Shown: positions 1-7,443 of the stretch, in pieces
Layout: each line of letters begins with the position of its first letter
Numbering within the stretch: position 1 is the stretch's first letter
Assembly (NCBI GenBank): GCA_035458525.1
Contig: DATHZQ010000042.1
Location: 1 to 24,377, forward strand
Length of the DNA stretch: 24,377 bases
Source of the DNA: DATHZQ01 sp035458525
GTDB lineage: Bacteria; Actinomycetota; Acidimicrobiia; Spongiisociales; UBA5794
Direction: 5' to 3'
Notes under the pieces: generated by a model
What the model saw: the letters and a program-made list of their open reading frames with translations, nothing else
Told to the model about the DNA's origin: nothing
The model's database searches: none
Program-made: the position numbers and the translations under genes

Positions 1-195
1 ATCGGAGGGGCCATCATCACCGAGTCGATCTTCGGGTGGCCGGGCGTGGGTCGGTTGTACATCGGCGCGATCAACGCCGTCGACTACCCCGTCGTGATGG
101 CCGTGGTGATGGCGATTGGCATCGGGATCGTCATCATGAACATCGTCGCCGACATTCTCTATGGCGTGCTCGATCCGCGGGTCCGGTATGAGTGA
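1..195 (+). CDS. dppB: ABC peptide/nickel transporter permease, DppB-type (3' end only)
   Basis: Only the last 64 codons are present and the start lies outside the window. The readable residues (ITESIFGWPGVGRLYIGAI, then a hydrophobic helix and LYGVLDPRVRYE) are the typical C-terminal end of the DppB/OppB permease: the E-x-I-F-x-x-P-G-x-G-R motif, a last transmembrane helix and the Y-x-x-x-D-P-R-x-R-Y tail. In this family the protein forms half of the membrane channel of an ATP-driven oligopeptide, dipeptide or nickel importer. The next gene is the partner permease DppC, followed by both ATPases. The solute-binding protein, normally encoded in the same operon, must lie upstream outside the window or elsewhere. 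The stop codon TGA at 193-195 overlaps an ATG at 188-190 in another frame (see dppC). Confidence 0.9.
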   Translation: MGGAIITESIFGWPGVGRLYIGAINAVDYPVVMAVVMAIGIGIVIMNIVADILYGVLDPRVRYE

Positions 196-236
196 TGTCG
201 CCGTGATACCGGGAGGCGCGGCGCTGAGGGCAGTTC

Positions 237-1286
237 GTGGGGAGTAACACCCAAGAACCGCTCATGCCGGAGGACGGCCGCAGCACCCTGATCGATTCTC
301 TCGGCGGCAACATCGACGCAACTGAAGGCATCTCGGTCGAGCCCATCACCCAATGGGATCTCTTCTGGACCCGGCTGCGCCGTCACAAGTTCGCCATGAT
401 CTCCGCGTCGTATCTGGCCATCATCGTCTTCATTGCGATCATCGCGCCTTGGTTCACGTGCCCACCCGGCGACGAGAACCAGTTCTGCGGAAGGCCCCTG
501 GAGCACTTCGCCGAACAGCTCAAGAACGAGGACGCCAACGGGCGACTCTTCGTCAACATTGCGCCGCGCGGCGACTTCCCCTTCGGCACCGATGAGCTGG
601 CCCGGGACGTCTTCTCCCGAGTCGTCCACGGTGGCCGCGCCAGCCTCTTGGTCGGCGCCGTGACCGGGCTGCTCGTAGCGACCCTGGGGACCGTGGTCGG
701 GGCGACCGCCGGCTACTACCCGGGGCCGGTCGATCAGTCGCTCATGCGGTTCACCGATCTCATACTCGGTCTGCCGCTGCTGCCGGTTGCCATCGTCGTC
801 GGGCGTCTGCTCCCAGAGCTCTCCTTCCTTCCGAGTTGGATGCGGGAAGGAGCCTTAGGGATCGCGTTCTTACTCGGTTTTCTCCTCTGGGGAACCCTGG
901 CCCGCATCGTGCGTGCCGAGTTCCTCTCCCTGCGTGAGAAGGAGTTCGTCGAAGCCGCTCGGGCTGCTGGCGCCCGCGACCGCCGCATCATCTTCCGCCA
1001 CATTCTGCCCAACGCCATGAGCCCGATAATCGTGCAGACGACGCTCATCGTCGGTATCGCCATCATCATCGAGGCGGCGCTCTCCTTCTTGGGCTTCGGC
1101 GTGCGACCGCCGATTCCCACGTGGGGTGGGATGGCGGCCTCCGGTGCCGGCGTGGCCGTTCGTGGCTTCTGGTGGGAGCTCGTGTTCTCCGCCGCAGCGC
1201 TCATCAGCACGGTGCTGGCCGTGAATTACATCGGCGACGGGCTGCGGGACGCACTCGACCCCACCCAGACCATCGAGCGAAAGTAA
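237..1286 (+). CDS. dppC: ABC peptide/nickel transporter permease, DppC-type
   Basis: Second permease subunit of the importer, 349 residues, at the upper end of the usual 280-350 range. A cytoplasmic N-terminal segment of about 45 residues precedes the first membrane helix (about residues 55-78). An extracytoplasmic loop of about 50 residues with two Cys (CPPGDENQFC) follows, then the conserved F-G-T-D-E-L-x-R-D-V-F-S-R motif and the remaining helices. The EAA loop that docks on the ATPases is clear (EAARAAGARDRRIIFRHILP). The GTG start at 237 has GAGGG six bases upstream, and an in-frame TGA at 225-227 rules out any start further upstream in this frame. ATG at 264 is a weaker alternative because it has no well-spaced ribosome site. 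An ATG at 188 overlapping the dppB stop is out of frame by one base; see findings. The TTG start of dppD lies 9 bases downstream. Confidence 0.93.
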   Translation: MGSNTQEPLMPEDGRSTLIDSLGGNIDATEGISVEPITQWDLFWTRLRRHKFAMISASYLAIIVFIAIIAPWFTCPPGDENQFCGRPLEHFAEQLKNEDANGRLFVNIAPRGDFPFGTDELARDVFSRVVHGGRASLLVGAVTGLLVATLGTVVGATAGYYPGPVDQSLMRFTDLILGLPLLPVAIVVGRLLPELSFLPSWMREGALGIAFLLGFLLWGTLARIVRAEFLSLREKEFVEAARAAGARDRRIIFRHILPNAMSPIIVQTTLIVGIAIIIEAALSFLGFGVRPPIPTWGGMAASGAGVAVRGFWWELVFSAAALISTVLAVNYIGDGLRDALDPTQTIERK

Positions 1287-1295
1287 GGACCGGTC

Positions 1296-2324
1296 TTGGC
1301 CGAAGCGCTTCTCGACGTCTCAGATCTCCGCACGTACTTCGGCACCGAGGAAGGCGTCGTGCGCGCCGTCGACGGTGTGTCGTTCGCCATCGAGGCCGGC
1401 GAGCGGCGCGGCGTGGTGGGCGAATCCGGCTCCGGCAAGTCTGTCACGGCAATGTCCATCATGCGGCTGATCGAACCGCCTGCGGGTGAGATCGTGACCG
1501 GCAAAGTGGTGTTCAACGGTTCGAATCTGCTCGAGCTCTCCGAGGACGAGATGCAGCAGGTGCGGGGGGGACAGATCGCGATGATCTTCCAGGACCCGAT
1601 GACGGCGCTCAACCCCGTGTACACGATCGGCGACCAGCTCGTCGAAACCATCCTGCTGCACCAAGACGTCTCCCGCAGCCAGGCGCGGGAGATTGCGATC
1701 GAGGGTCTCGTCGACGTGCAGATCCCTCACGCCAAGAACCGCATGGAGGACTACCCACATCAGTTCTCCGGCGGCATGCGCCAGCGGGTGATGATCGCCA
1801 TGGGGTTGTCGTGCAATCCGCAGCTGCTGATCGCCGATGAGCCCACGACTGCGCTCGACGTCACCACGCAAGCCCAGATCATGGACCTGATGCTGAAGCT
1901 GGCCGACGACCGCGGCACGGCCGTCATGCTGATCACCCACGATCTCGGAGTCGTCGCAGGCTTCTGCGACACGGTGCAGGTGATGTATGCAGGCGCGATC
2001 GTCGAGAGCGGCAAGGCGGATGACATCTACTACCACCCGCAGCACCCCTACTCCTGGGGCCTGCTGGCGTCGATGACTCGGCTGGACGAGGAGCAGCGTC
2101 ATCGCCTGCATTCCGTCCGTGGCGCCCCGCCGTCGCTGATCAACCTGCCGACCGGCTGCCGGTTCGGCCCTCGTTGCGATTTTGCGATCGATCTGTGTTC
2201 CCGGGCCCTCCCGGTGCTCCGGGAGAGCGGTGGAGAAGGCCAGACTGCGGCGTGCCACCGGGCCAATGAGTTGGAGCTCTCCAAGATCGACGCCGCTGCC
2301 CAAGCCGAGGATGTCACCCAATGA
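1296..2324 (+). CDS. dppD: ABC peptide/nickel transporter ATPase, DppD-type
   Basis: First of two ATPase subunits that power the importer on the cytoplasmic face. It has 342 residues, normal for OppD/DppD. Visible motifs in order: Walker A GESGSGKS (42-49), Q-loop in IFQDPMTALNP, ABC signature FSGGMRQRV (157-165), Walker B LLIADEP (177-183) with the following TTALD, the switch His in LITHDLGVV, and the C-terminal oligopeptide-transporter extension PTGCRFGPRC with its Cys cluster. The start is TTG at 1296 with AAGGA six to seven bases upstream; no better start is available before the ABC core. The stop overlaps the start of the next gene by four bases (ATGA at 2321-2324), so the two ATPases are probably translationally coupled. 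The transported substrate cannot be read from this subunit. Confidence 0.95.
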   Translation: MAEALLDVSDLRTYFGTEEGVVRAVDGVSFAIEAGERRGVVGESGSGKSVTAMSIMRLIEPPAGEIVTGKVVFNGSNLLELSEDEMQQVRGGQIAMIFQDPMTALNPVYTIGDQLVETILLHQDVSRSQAREIAIEGLVDVQIPHAKNRMEDYPHQFSGGMRQRVMIAMGLSCNPQLLIADEPTTALDVTTQAQIMDLMLKLADDRGTAVMLITHDLGVVAGFCDTVQVMYAGAIVESGKADDIYYHPQHPYSWGLLASMTRLDEEQRHRLHSVRGAPPSLINLPTGCRFGPRCDFAIDLCSRALPVLRESGGEGQTAACHRANELELSKIDAAAQAEDVTQ

Positions 2325-3391
2325 CCGACACCGTGCACGAGACCTCAGAGCGTTCGGCGCCGACCGACGAGGACATCCTCCTCGACGTGCGGAACCTCGT
2401 GAAGGAGTTCCCCATCACGCGTGGGGTCTTCTTCAAGAAGCAGATCGGGGCGGTGCACGCCGTGTCCGGGGTGTCGTTCCAGGTGCGGCGTGGTGAGACG
2501 CTCGGCCTCGTGGGTGAATCTGGTTGTGGGAAATCGACGACCGCACGCTGCGTGATGCGTTTGCTCGAGCCGACGTCCGGCGAGGTGCTGTATCGGGGCG
2601 CCGCAGTCGACGACCTCGATGCTGAGGTGGTTGACATCGCCACGGCGGACAAGGACACGCTGAACCGGCTGCGCCGCGACATTCAGATCGTGTTCCAGGA
2701 CCCCTACGCCTCGTTGAATCCTCGGATGACCGTGGCGAGCATCATCGCCGAGCCGCTGCTGGTCCATGGGGTCGGGTCGTCGGACGAGCGGCTGGACAAG
2801 GTGAAGGATCTACTGAAGGTCGTGGGCCTGAGCCCGGAGCACGCAAACCGGTACCCCCACGAGTTCTCTGGGGGACAGCGGCAACGAATCGGCGTGGCGC
2901 GAGCGTTGGCGCTCAACCCGAGCTTCATGGTGCTCGACGAGCCGGTCTCCGCGCTGGACGTGTCGATCCAGGCGCAGGTGCTCAACCTGCTGGACGATCT
3001 CCAGTCCGAGTTCGGGCTCACCTATCTCTTCATCGCCCACGATCTCTCGGTGGTGCGCCACATCTCCGATCGGGTGGCCGTCATGTATCTCGGCCGCATC
3101 GCCGAGCTGGCCGACCGGGATGCGCTGTACGACCGTCCCATGCATCCGTACACGCACGCACTGTTGTCGGCAGTGCCGATCCCTGATCCGCAGCTCGAGC
3201 AGTCCCGCCAGCGCATCATTCTCGAAGGCGACATCCCGTCGCCGGCCAATCCGCCGGCCGGCTGTCGGTTCAATACCCGGTGCCCCAAGGCGCAGGAGGG
3301 TGTCTGCGACGTCGACGTCCCCGAACTCCGAGAGCTCGAGCCCGACCACTGGGTCTCCTGCCACTTCCCCGAGATCGTCAACGTCATCTGA
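2321..3391 (+). CDS. dppF: ABC peptide/nickel transporter ATPase, DppF-type
   Basis: Second ATPase subunit, 356 residues. Walker A GESGCGKST (65-73), Q-loop in IVFQDPYASLNP, signature FSGGQRQRIG (182-191), Walker B MVLDEP (203-208), switch His in FIAHDLSVV and the C-terminal PPAGCRFNTRCP Cys motif are all intact. In this family DppF pairs with DppD to form the ATPase heterodimer beneath the DppBC channel. It starts at the ATG inside the dppD stop (four-base overlap) and is the last gene of the operon as seen here: 202 bases of non-coding DNA follow before the next start. I see no strong hairpin terminator after it. Confidence 0.95.
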   Translation: MTDTVHETSERSAPTDEDILLDVRNLVKEFPITRGVFFKKQIGAVHAVSGVSFQVRRGETLGLVGESGCGKSTTARCVMRLLEPTSGEVLYRGAAVDDLDAEVVDIATADKDTLNRLRRDIQIVFQDPYASLNPRMTVASIIAEPLLVHGVGSSDERLDKVKDLLKVVGLSPEHANRYPHEFSGGQRQRIGVARALALNPSFMVLDEPVSALDVSIQAQVLNLLDDLQSEFGLTYLFIAHDLSVVRHISDRVAVMYLGRIAELADRDALYDRPMHPYTHALLSAVPIPDPQLEQSRQRIILEGDIPSPANPPAGCRFNTRCPKAQEGVCDVDVPELRELEPDHWVSCHFPEIVNVI

Positions 3392-3593
3392 GCTTCGCCT
3401 CGGCAGTTCACGGCGAGTTCTCGTGTCGGCCCTGGTGGGCCTCGTTTCATTGCTCTGCGTCTAGTCGCCCGCTTGCCGGGGAATGGCACCGCCGCCGGAG
3501 GCGGGGTAGGGGCAGGTCGAGGCACCAGATGGCATCGGGCATCCGGGCCGCTTGCCCCTACGGGGTTTGGAGTCGACCGGCCAGCATGGCGTC

Positions 3594-4913
3594 ATGCCTA
3601 CCAATGTTCTGATTCTCGGCGCTGCTGGGCGCGATTTTCACAACTTCAACGTGGTCTACCGCGGCAACGCCGACTACCGGGTCGTTGGGTTCACTGCGGC
3701 GCAGATCCCCGACATCGCCGGCCGGCGATACCCTGCTGCGCTGGCGGGTGATGGGTATCCCCGCGGTATTCCCATCTTCGAGGAGGCCGAGTTGGAGGCC
3801 CTCATCGATCGACTCGCCGTGGACGAGGTCGTCTTCGCCTACTCCGACGTGACGCACGAGCACGTGATGCATCTTGCGGCACGGGCGGTTGCGGCCGGTG
3901 CCGCCTTTCGTCTCGAGGCTGCAGCAACGATGCTCCCGTGTCCGCGTCCCCTGGTCGCCGTGACCGCAACACGCACCGGTACCGGCAAGAGTCAGACCAG
4001 CCGTGAGATTCGGAGGGTCCTGGCCGAAGCGGGAAAGCGAGTAGCGGCCATCCGTCATCCGATGCCGTACGGAGACCTCGCCCGGCAGCGTGTGCAACGT
4101 TTCGCCAAGGCCCAGGATCTGGATGACGCAGACGTGACGATCGAAGAGCGCGAAGAGTACGAGCCCTATTTGCGAGACGGCGCTGTCATCTTCGCCGGCG
4201 TCGACTACGCAGCCATCCTCGAACACGCTGCGGCCGAGGCCGATGTCATCGTCTGGGATGGCGGCAACAACGATCTCCCCTTCTACCGACCTGACTTGTG
4301 GATCTGCGTTTTGGACCCGTTCCGTGCCGGACATGAGCTGCTGTACTGGCCGGGGGAGGTCAACCTCCGCCGTGCCGACGTGGTGATCATCAACAAGATG
4401 GACACGGCACCCGCCGACGGCGTGGAGGTCGTCAGGGCGAACGTTGCCGCAGTGGCCCCGCACGCCACGGTCATCGAGGCCGCTTCACCGATCACCGTCG
4501 ACGCCCCCGATGCAATTGAAGGACGGCGGGTGCTCGTCGTCGACGATGGCCCGACGATCACCCACGGCGAGATGCCGTTTGGAGCCGGGGCTGTCGCCGC
4601 CCAACGCTGGGGAGCCGCCGAATTGATCGACCCTCGTCCGTTTGCGACCGGCTCAATCGCCGGGGTCTACGAGAAGTATCCGCACATCGGTCCGGTTTTG
4701 CCGGCGATGGGCTACTCGGACACGCAGCGGGCGGAGCTGGAAGCGACGATCCGAAACGCCGATCCGGACACGGTAGTGATCGGCACGCCGATCGATCTGG
4801 CGCGGGTCATCGATCTCGGCGACCTTCCCAGCACGCGAGTGGCGTACGAGCTCGAGGTGATCGCAGGGCCGTCGCTCGAGACGGTGCTTCAGGGTGTGAT
4901 CAACCAGGCGTGA
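3594..4913 (+). CDS. Cyclic 2,3-diphosphoglycerate synthetase-like P-loop NTPase
   Basis: A 439-residue protein resembling the cyclic 2,3-diphosphoglycerate synthetase family, known from methanogenic archaea and with homologues in bacteria. The archaeal enzyme closes 2,3-diphosphoglycerate to the cyclic form using ATP. Seen here: an N-terminal Rossmann-like segment (MPTNVLILGAAGRDFHNFNV, 1-20), a second nucleotide site with P-loop TATRTGTGKSQTS (124-136), the HPMPYGDL segment typical of the family, a Walker-B-like stretch (VIVWDGGNNDLPFY), NKMD (267-270) as in the NKxD guanine-recognition motif, and a C-terminal domain with GYSDTQRAELEATI and VIGTPIDL. Start: an in-frame TTG at 3552 would add 14 residues that do not fit the family, so the ATG at 3594 is chosen although its ribosome site is weak. 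A MaoC-type gene follows after 49 bases. The substrate in this organism is unknown; family membership is fairly secure, the reaction is inferred. Confidence 0.82.
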   Translation: MPTNVLILGAAGRDFHNFNVVYRGNADYRVVGFTAAQIPDIAGRRYPAALAGDGYPRGIPIFEEAELEALIDRLAVDEVVFAYSDVTHEHVMHLAARAVAAGAAFRLEAAATMLPCPRPLVAVTATRTGTGKSQTSREIRRVLAEAGKRVAAIRHPMPYGDLARQRVQRFAKAQDLDDADVTIEEREEYEPYLRDGAVIFAGVDYAAILEHAAAEADVIVWDGGNNDLPFYRPDLWICVLDPFRAGHELLYWPGEVNLRRADVVIINKMDTAPADGVEVVRANVAAVAPHATVIEAASPITVDAPDAIEGRRVLVVDDGPTITHGEMPFGAGAVAAQRWGAAELIDPRPFATGSIAGVYEKYPHIGPVLPAMGYSDTQRAELEATIRNADPDTVVIGTPIDLARVIDLGDLPSTRVAYELEVIAGPSLETVLQGVINQA

Positions 4914-4962
4914 CCCGTCGTCCGGCTAGCCTCGGCGGTTCTCCGACTCGAAAGGACCGACC

Positions 4963-5403
4963 GTGACTGTTCTCCAGGACCTCGAGGCGCGGGTGGGCGA
5001 GGAAATCGGGGTTGGCGAGTGGGTCACCGTCACGCAGGAAGCGGTCAACGCCTTTGCGGATGCGACGCTGGACCATCAATGGATTCATGTCGATCTCGAC
5101 AAGGCCGCAGCCGGCCCGTTTGGCGGTCCGATCGCCCACGGATTCCTCACGCTCTCGCTCGTGTCTGCCATCGCACCCAGCGTGGAGATTCCCGACGTCA
5201 AGATGGCGATCAACTACGGGCTCGACCGAGTGCGTTTCATCACGCCGGTACCCGTCGGCAACCGAGTACGGGCGCGCAGCGTCCTGCGCGACGCACACGA
5301 AGTTGCCGGTGGCGTCCAGGTGAAGACCGAGGTGACGATCGAGCTCGAGGGCTCGGAGAAGCCGGCCTGCGTCGCAGAGACGCTGGCCCGGTTCTACTTC
5401 TAG
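4963..5403 (+). CDS. MaoC-like (R)-specific enoyl-CoA hydratase / dehydratase
   Basis: A 146-residue single hot-dog-fold protein of the MaoC/NodN family. The catalytic signature is visible: Asp37 and His42 in TLDHQWIHVD, followed by GPFGGPIAHGFLTLSL (51-66), the family's oxyanion and helix region, and the GLDRVRFITPVPVGNRVRAR strand pair in the second half. Family members hydrate trans-2-enoyl-CoA to (R)-3-hydroxyacyl-CoA in the cytoplasm, feeding polyhydroxyalkanoate synthesis or side-chain oxidation; which applies here cannot be told. The GTG start has AAAGGA about six bases upstream (4951-4956). It lies 49 bases after the cyclic-diphosphoglycerate-synthetase-like gene on the same strand, so co-transcription is possible though no functional link is obvious. 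The tRNA promoter begins about 30 bases after its stop. Confidence 0.9.
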   Translation: MTVLQDLEARVGEEIGVGEWVTVTQEAVNAFADATLDHQWIHVDLDKAAAGPFGGPIAHGFLTLSLVSAIAPSVEIPDVKMAINYGLDRVRFITPVPVGNRVRARSVLRDAHEVAGGVQVKTEVTIELEGSEKPACVAETLARFYF

Positions 5404-5435
5404 CCGGCGAGCGAGTGGCGGGCGCCGGCCGTCGG

Positions 5436-5441
5436 TATACT
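5436..5441 (+). promoter_or_regulatory. -10 box of the tRNA-Leu promoter
   Basis: TATACT, five of six matches to TATAAT, ends 11 bases before the first base of the tRNA, the expected distance for a stable-RNA promoter. I see no good TTGACA-like -35 at 16-18 bases upstream, where the sequence is GC-rich and close to the maoC stop. Confidence 0.55.
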
Positions 5442-5452
5442 GCGCGCCCCAC

Positions 5453-5537
5453 GTCGGAGTGGCGGAATTGGTAGACGCGCTAGGTTGAGGGCCTAGTGAG
5501 CTTTTAGCTCGTGGAGGTTCGAGTCCTCTCTCCGACA
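5453..5537 (+). tRNA. tRNA-Leu (anticodon GAG)
   Basis: An 85-base class II tRNA. The acceptor stem GTCGGAG (5453-5459) pairs perfectly with CTCCGAC (5530-5536), and the discriminator base is A5537. The D arm contains GGAATTGGTAGACGC. The anticodon stem CTAGG/CCTAG (5480-5484 / 5492-5496) closes a seven-base loop TTGAGGG with anticodon GAG at 5487-5489, reading CUC/CUU leucine codons. The long variable arm GAGC-TTTTA-GCTC is diagnostic of class II, and the T arm GGAGG-TTCGAGT-CCTCT has one G-U pair. The encoded sequence after A is CCG, so the CCA end must be added enzymatically. Confidence 0.97.
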
Positions 5538-5541
5538 CCGA

Positions 5542-5567
5542 GAAACCCCCTGATCCCAGGGGGTTTC
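5542..5567 (+). terminator. Hairpin terminator after tRNA-Leu
   Basis: Perfect 11-bp inverted repeat GAAACCCCCTG / CAGGGGGTTTC with a four-base loop ATCC, starting four bases after the tRNA end. There is no following T run, so it may act as a processing or pausing hairpin or as a U-less intrinsic terminator. It is nearly symmetric and could also work for minus-strand transcripts. Confidence 0.75.
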
Positions 5568-5680
5568 GGCCATTCCGGGACCACTCCGCGGTCCGTCCCG
5601 TCGGGCGCTTTGGGGAGTGAGAGGCCGACGAGAGGCCAACGGCCTACAGACCGGGGGCCGCACGAGCAATGGTGGTTCTG

Positions 5681-6017
5681 TCATCGCCGTGGTTTGTAGG
5701 GCCGAGGCCCCCCTTCGTGAACTTCGCCGAACGGGTCGAGAGTGGGGTTGTGGGGGATGGGGATTGTTCCGGAGTCTTCGAAGCGGTGGGAGTCGGTGCG
5801 GGTGAGGTCGAGTTCGAGGATGTCGAAGAGGTGTGCGAGCAGCTCGGGGGTGGGGTTGGCAAGGCGGCTCCTCGCCTGTTCGGCGAGGCCGTGGAGCGCC
5901 ACGTTGTCCGCGACATTGACGATCAGGCAGACGTCGAACCCCTAGGGCCAGATGGGCTGGTGCCCCGCGACGAGGGCGGTACCGGAACGCACCTGCGATG
6001 ACGGTCTCCCCGGTCAC
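5681..6017 (-). pseudogene. Decayed coding remnant, possibly recombinase/transposase C-terminal part
   Basis: On the minus strand two frames together look like one broken gene. The upstream part (from about 6017) reads VTGETVIAGAFRYRPRRGAP. After a shift near 5940-5960, where the second frame is closed by TAG, the reading continues as NVADNVALHGLAEQARSRLA, then NPTPELLAHLFDILELDLTR, and ends FGEVHEGGPRPYKPRR at 5681. This second part has extremely high G/C at third positions (runs of codons ending C or G), a strong sign of genuine coding history. I cannot name the family with certainty. The pattern of LANPTPELL, DLTRTD and GEVxEGxP resembles C-terminal regions of mobile-element proteins. A related tail (VGEVQEGTPRRPYAN) is found at 13442-13560. 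It sits directly behind a tRNA gene, a common integration site, which fits a mobile-element scar. Confidence 0.45.
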
Positions 6018-6099
6018 CGAGCCCCCCGACTCATCAAGGCCGGGGCTACGCTCCCGGAAGCCAGCGAACTCCCAGGTTGCGGCAGCAGTTTCACGCCGG

Positions 6100-7212
6100 C
6101 TATCGAGGGGCTTCGACGTCGAGACGTGTCACGGCGTTGGTGTCCATGTTGTCCAGTTTGCCCGGTGGTCGGCCGTCCCATTGCACCATCACGCGTGGGC
6201 CGACGTTGCTGATCCCTTCCGCAACGACAGTGCCCCTGAGCCCTGTCCAGCTCCCGACTCGGTCACCTACGTGCACGCTGAACTCGCGCACGCCGAGCTC
6301 TGGCAGTAGGCGCTCGCGATCACGCCAGGCAGCCTCATACGATGGGTCGAGCTCCAGGGCTTTATCGACGAGCTCGAGGGCCTGCTGCAGATCGCCCCGG
6401 ATTGCAGCCACGCTGCCACGACCATTCCACGCCGCAGCGTCGTTGGGGTCTTCCGCAACCATGGTCTTGAAGATCCGATCGGCGTCGGCAAGCACCGTGT
6501 CGGCCTCGACGGCTCGCCCGAGCCGCCGCAGCGCCATCGACTCGTTCTTGTACGAGTACCCACGAGTGGCCTTCAGCCACGGGTCGTCGGGATAGAGCGG
6601 GAGCACATGATCGAGCAGGCGTGAGGTCTTTTGCGCAAGTTCGAGCGCACCCGCGGAGTCGCGATCGCGCTCGAGGGCATCGATAAACCTCCGCTGGAGC
6701 TCGTACAGGTGGTGTTTGGCTGCGTCGAGCGTCAACACCTCCGGCCGCGTCTCGATGACGAACTGACGCAGCTGGTCCATCAGATACCGAACATCGGGTG
6801 TCCAGCGATCATCGCGGAGTAGCACTGCCTGGAAATCCGCAAGCCGTCTTATGGACTGCGGCAGTTGATCACTGTTCGGCATGACGGCGCCACCGACGAG
6901 TACCGGAACCACTTTGGGGCACATCTCGATGGCGCGTTCGATCTCCTCGCGCAGCACGTCGTCATCGAGGGTGATCCGCCGCCGCCCCTGTTCGTCGGCC
7001 AGCTCGAGCCATGCCGGACCGATCACGGTGAGGAACACGCCGCAACCGGTGAGCTGGTCGGCGATCGCCTGCCTCCAGTCATCCCCAGGCTCGAGGTCTT
7101 CGACATCCTGGAAGACGAGGTCCCGGCCCCATCGGAGTTCTAGCTGGTCGTTCAGGCGTCCCGCCCAAGCCGAGCTGTCCGCACGACGGTACGACAGAAA
7201 GACGCTTCCCAT
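6100..7212 (-). CDS. TIR domain protein with TPR-like helices and SH3-like C-terminal domain
   Basis: A 370-residue predicted cytoplasmic protein. Residues 1-155 form a TIR domain: FLSYRRADSSAWAGRLNDQL (5-24), FQDVEDLEPGDDW (34-46), FLTVIGPAWLE (60-70), VLREEIERAI (86-95) and VVPVLVGGAVMP (101-112). E90 sits about where the conserved catalytic Glu of NAD-cleaving TIRs would be, but this subfamily is more often annotated only as a signalling TIR, so NADase activity is open. Residues 165-305 are helical with TPR character (NDAAAWNGRGSVAAIRGDLQ, then QALELVDKALELDPSYEAAW). Residues 312-368 (VGDRVGSWTGLRGTVVAEGI, then VMVQWDGRP) look like a small SH3/KOW-type beta barrel. The start is the ATG at 7212 with a purine-rich GAGGGTGGAAG just upstream, immediately before the TIR core. 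It is transcribed divergently from the exported-protein gene at 7444, with 231 bases between. Confidence 0.88.
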   Translation of the reverse strand: MGSVFLSYRRADSSAWAGRLNDQLELRWGRDLVFQDVEDLEPGDDWRQAIADQLTGCGVFLTVIGPAWLELADEQGRRRITLDDDVLREEIERAIEMCPKVVPVLVGGAVMPNSDQLPQSIRRLADFQAVLLRDDRWTPDVRYLMDQLRQFVIETRPEVLTLDAAKHHLYELQRRFIDALERDRDSAGALELAQKTSRLLDHVLPLYPDDPWLKATRGYSYKNESMALRRLGRAVEADTVLADADRIFKTMVAEDPNDAAAWNGRGSVAAIRGDLQQALELVDKALELDPSYEAAWRDRERLLPELGVREFSVHVGDRVGSWTGLRGTVVAEGISNVGPRVMVQWDGRPPGKLDNMDTNAVTRLDVEAPR

Positions 7213-7370
7213 CTTCCACCCTCGCGTGCCTCCTCACATTGTGTCTCCGGCAGATCCGGAGGAACCAGGGTCAGAATCCCCTGTCGACTGAATCCTCGAC
7301 CTCTCCGACTGTCGACGATGGACGGATTCACAGGGCTTCGCCATCCGCACCGCACTCGTACCACAGCGCC

Positions 7371-7443
7371 GCGTGCCCCGGGTCTTTGGATTCCCTTGAG
7401 GTCGCGGTCGCATCCTGCCGGAGGAAAGGAAAGGAGGGTGCCG
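7371..7443 (+). promoter_or_regulatory. Leader copy 1 (shared with the leader at 8037)
   Basis: This 5' region contains TTTGGATTCCCTTGAGGT (7385-7402), identical over 18 bases to 8049-8066. GCGTGCC precedes both copies and an AAAGGAGG ribosome site followed by CCGATG lies at the end of both. The distance from the identical block to the start codon is 41 bases here. It could be a common promoter or operator, or a shared mRNA leader; the sequence does not decide which. Confidence 0.6.

Noticed and set aside
3552..3593. TTG 3552 as the start of the diphosphoglycerate-synthetase-like gene
   Set aside because: The extra 14 residues do not fit the family. MPTNVLILGAAGRDF at 3594 begins directly with the nucleotide-binding strand.
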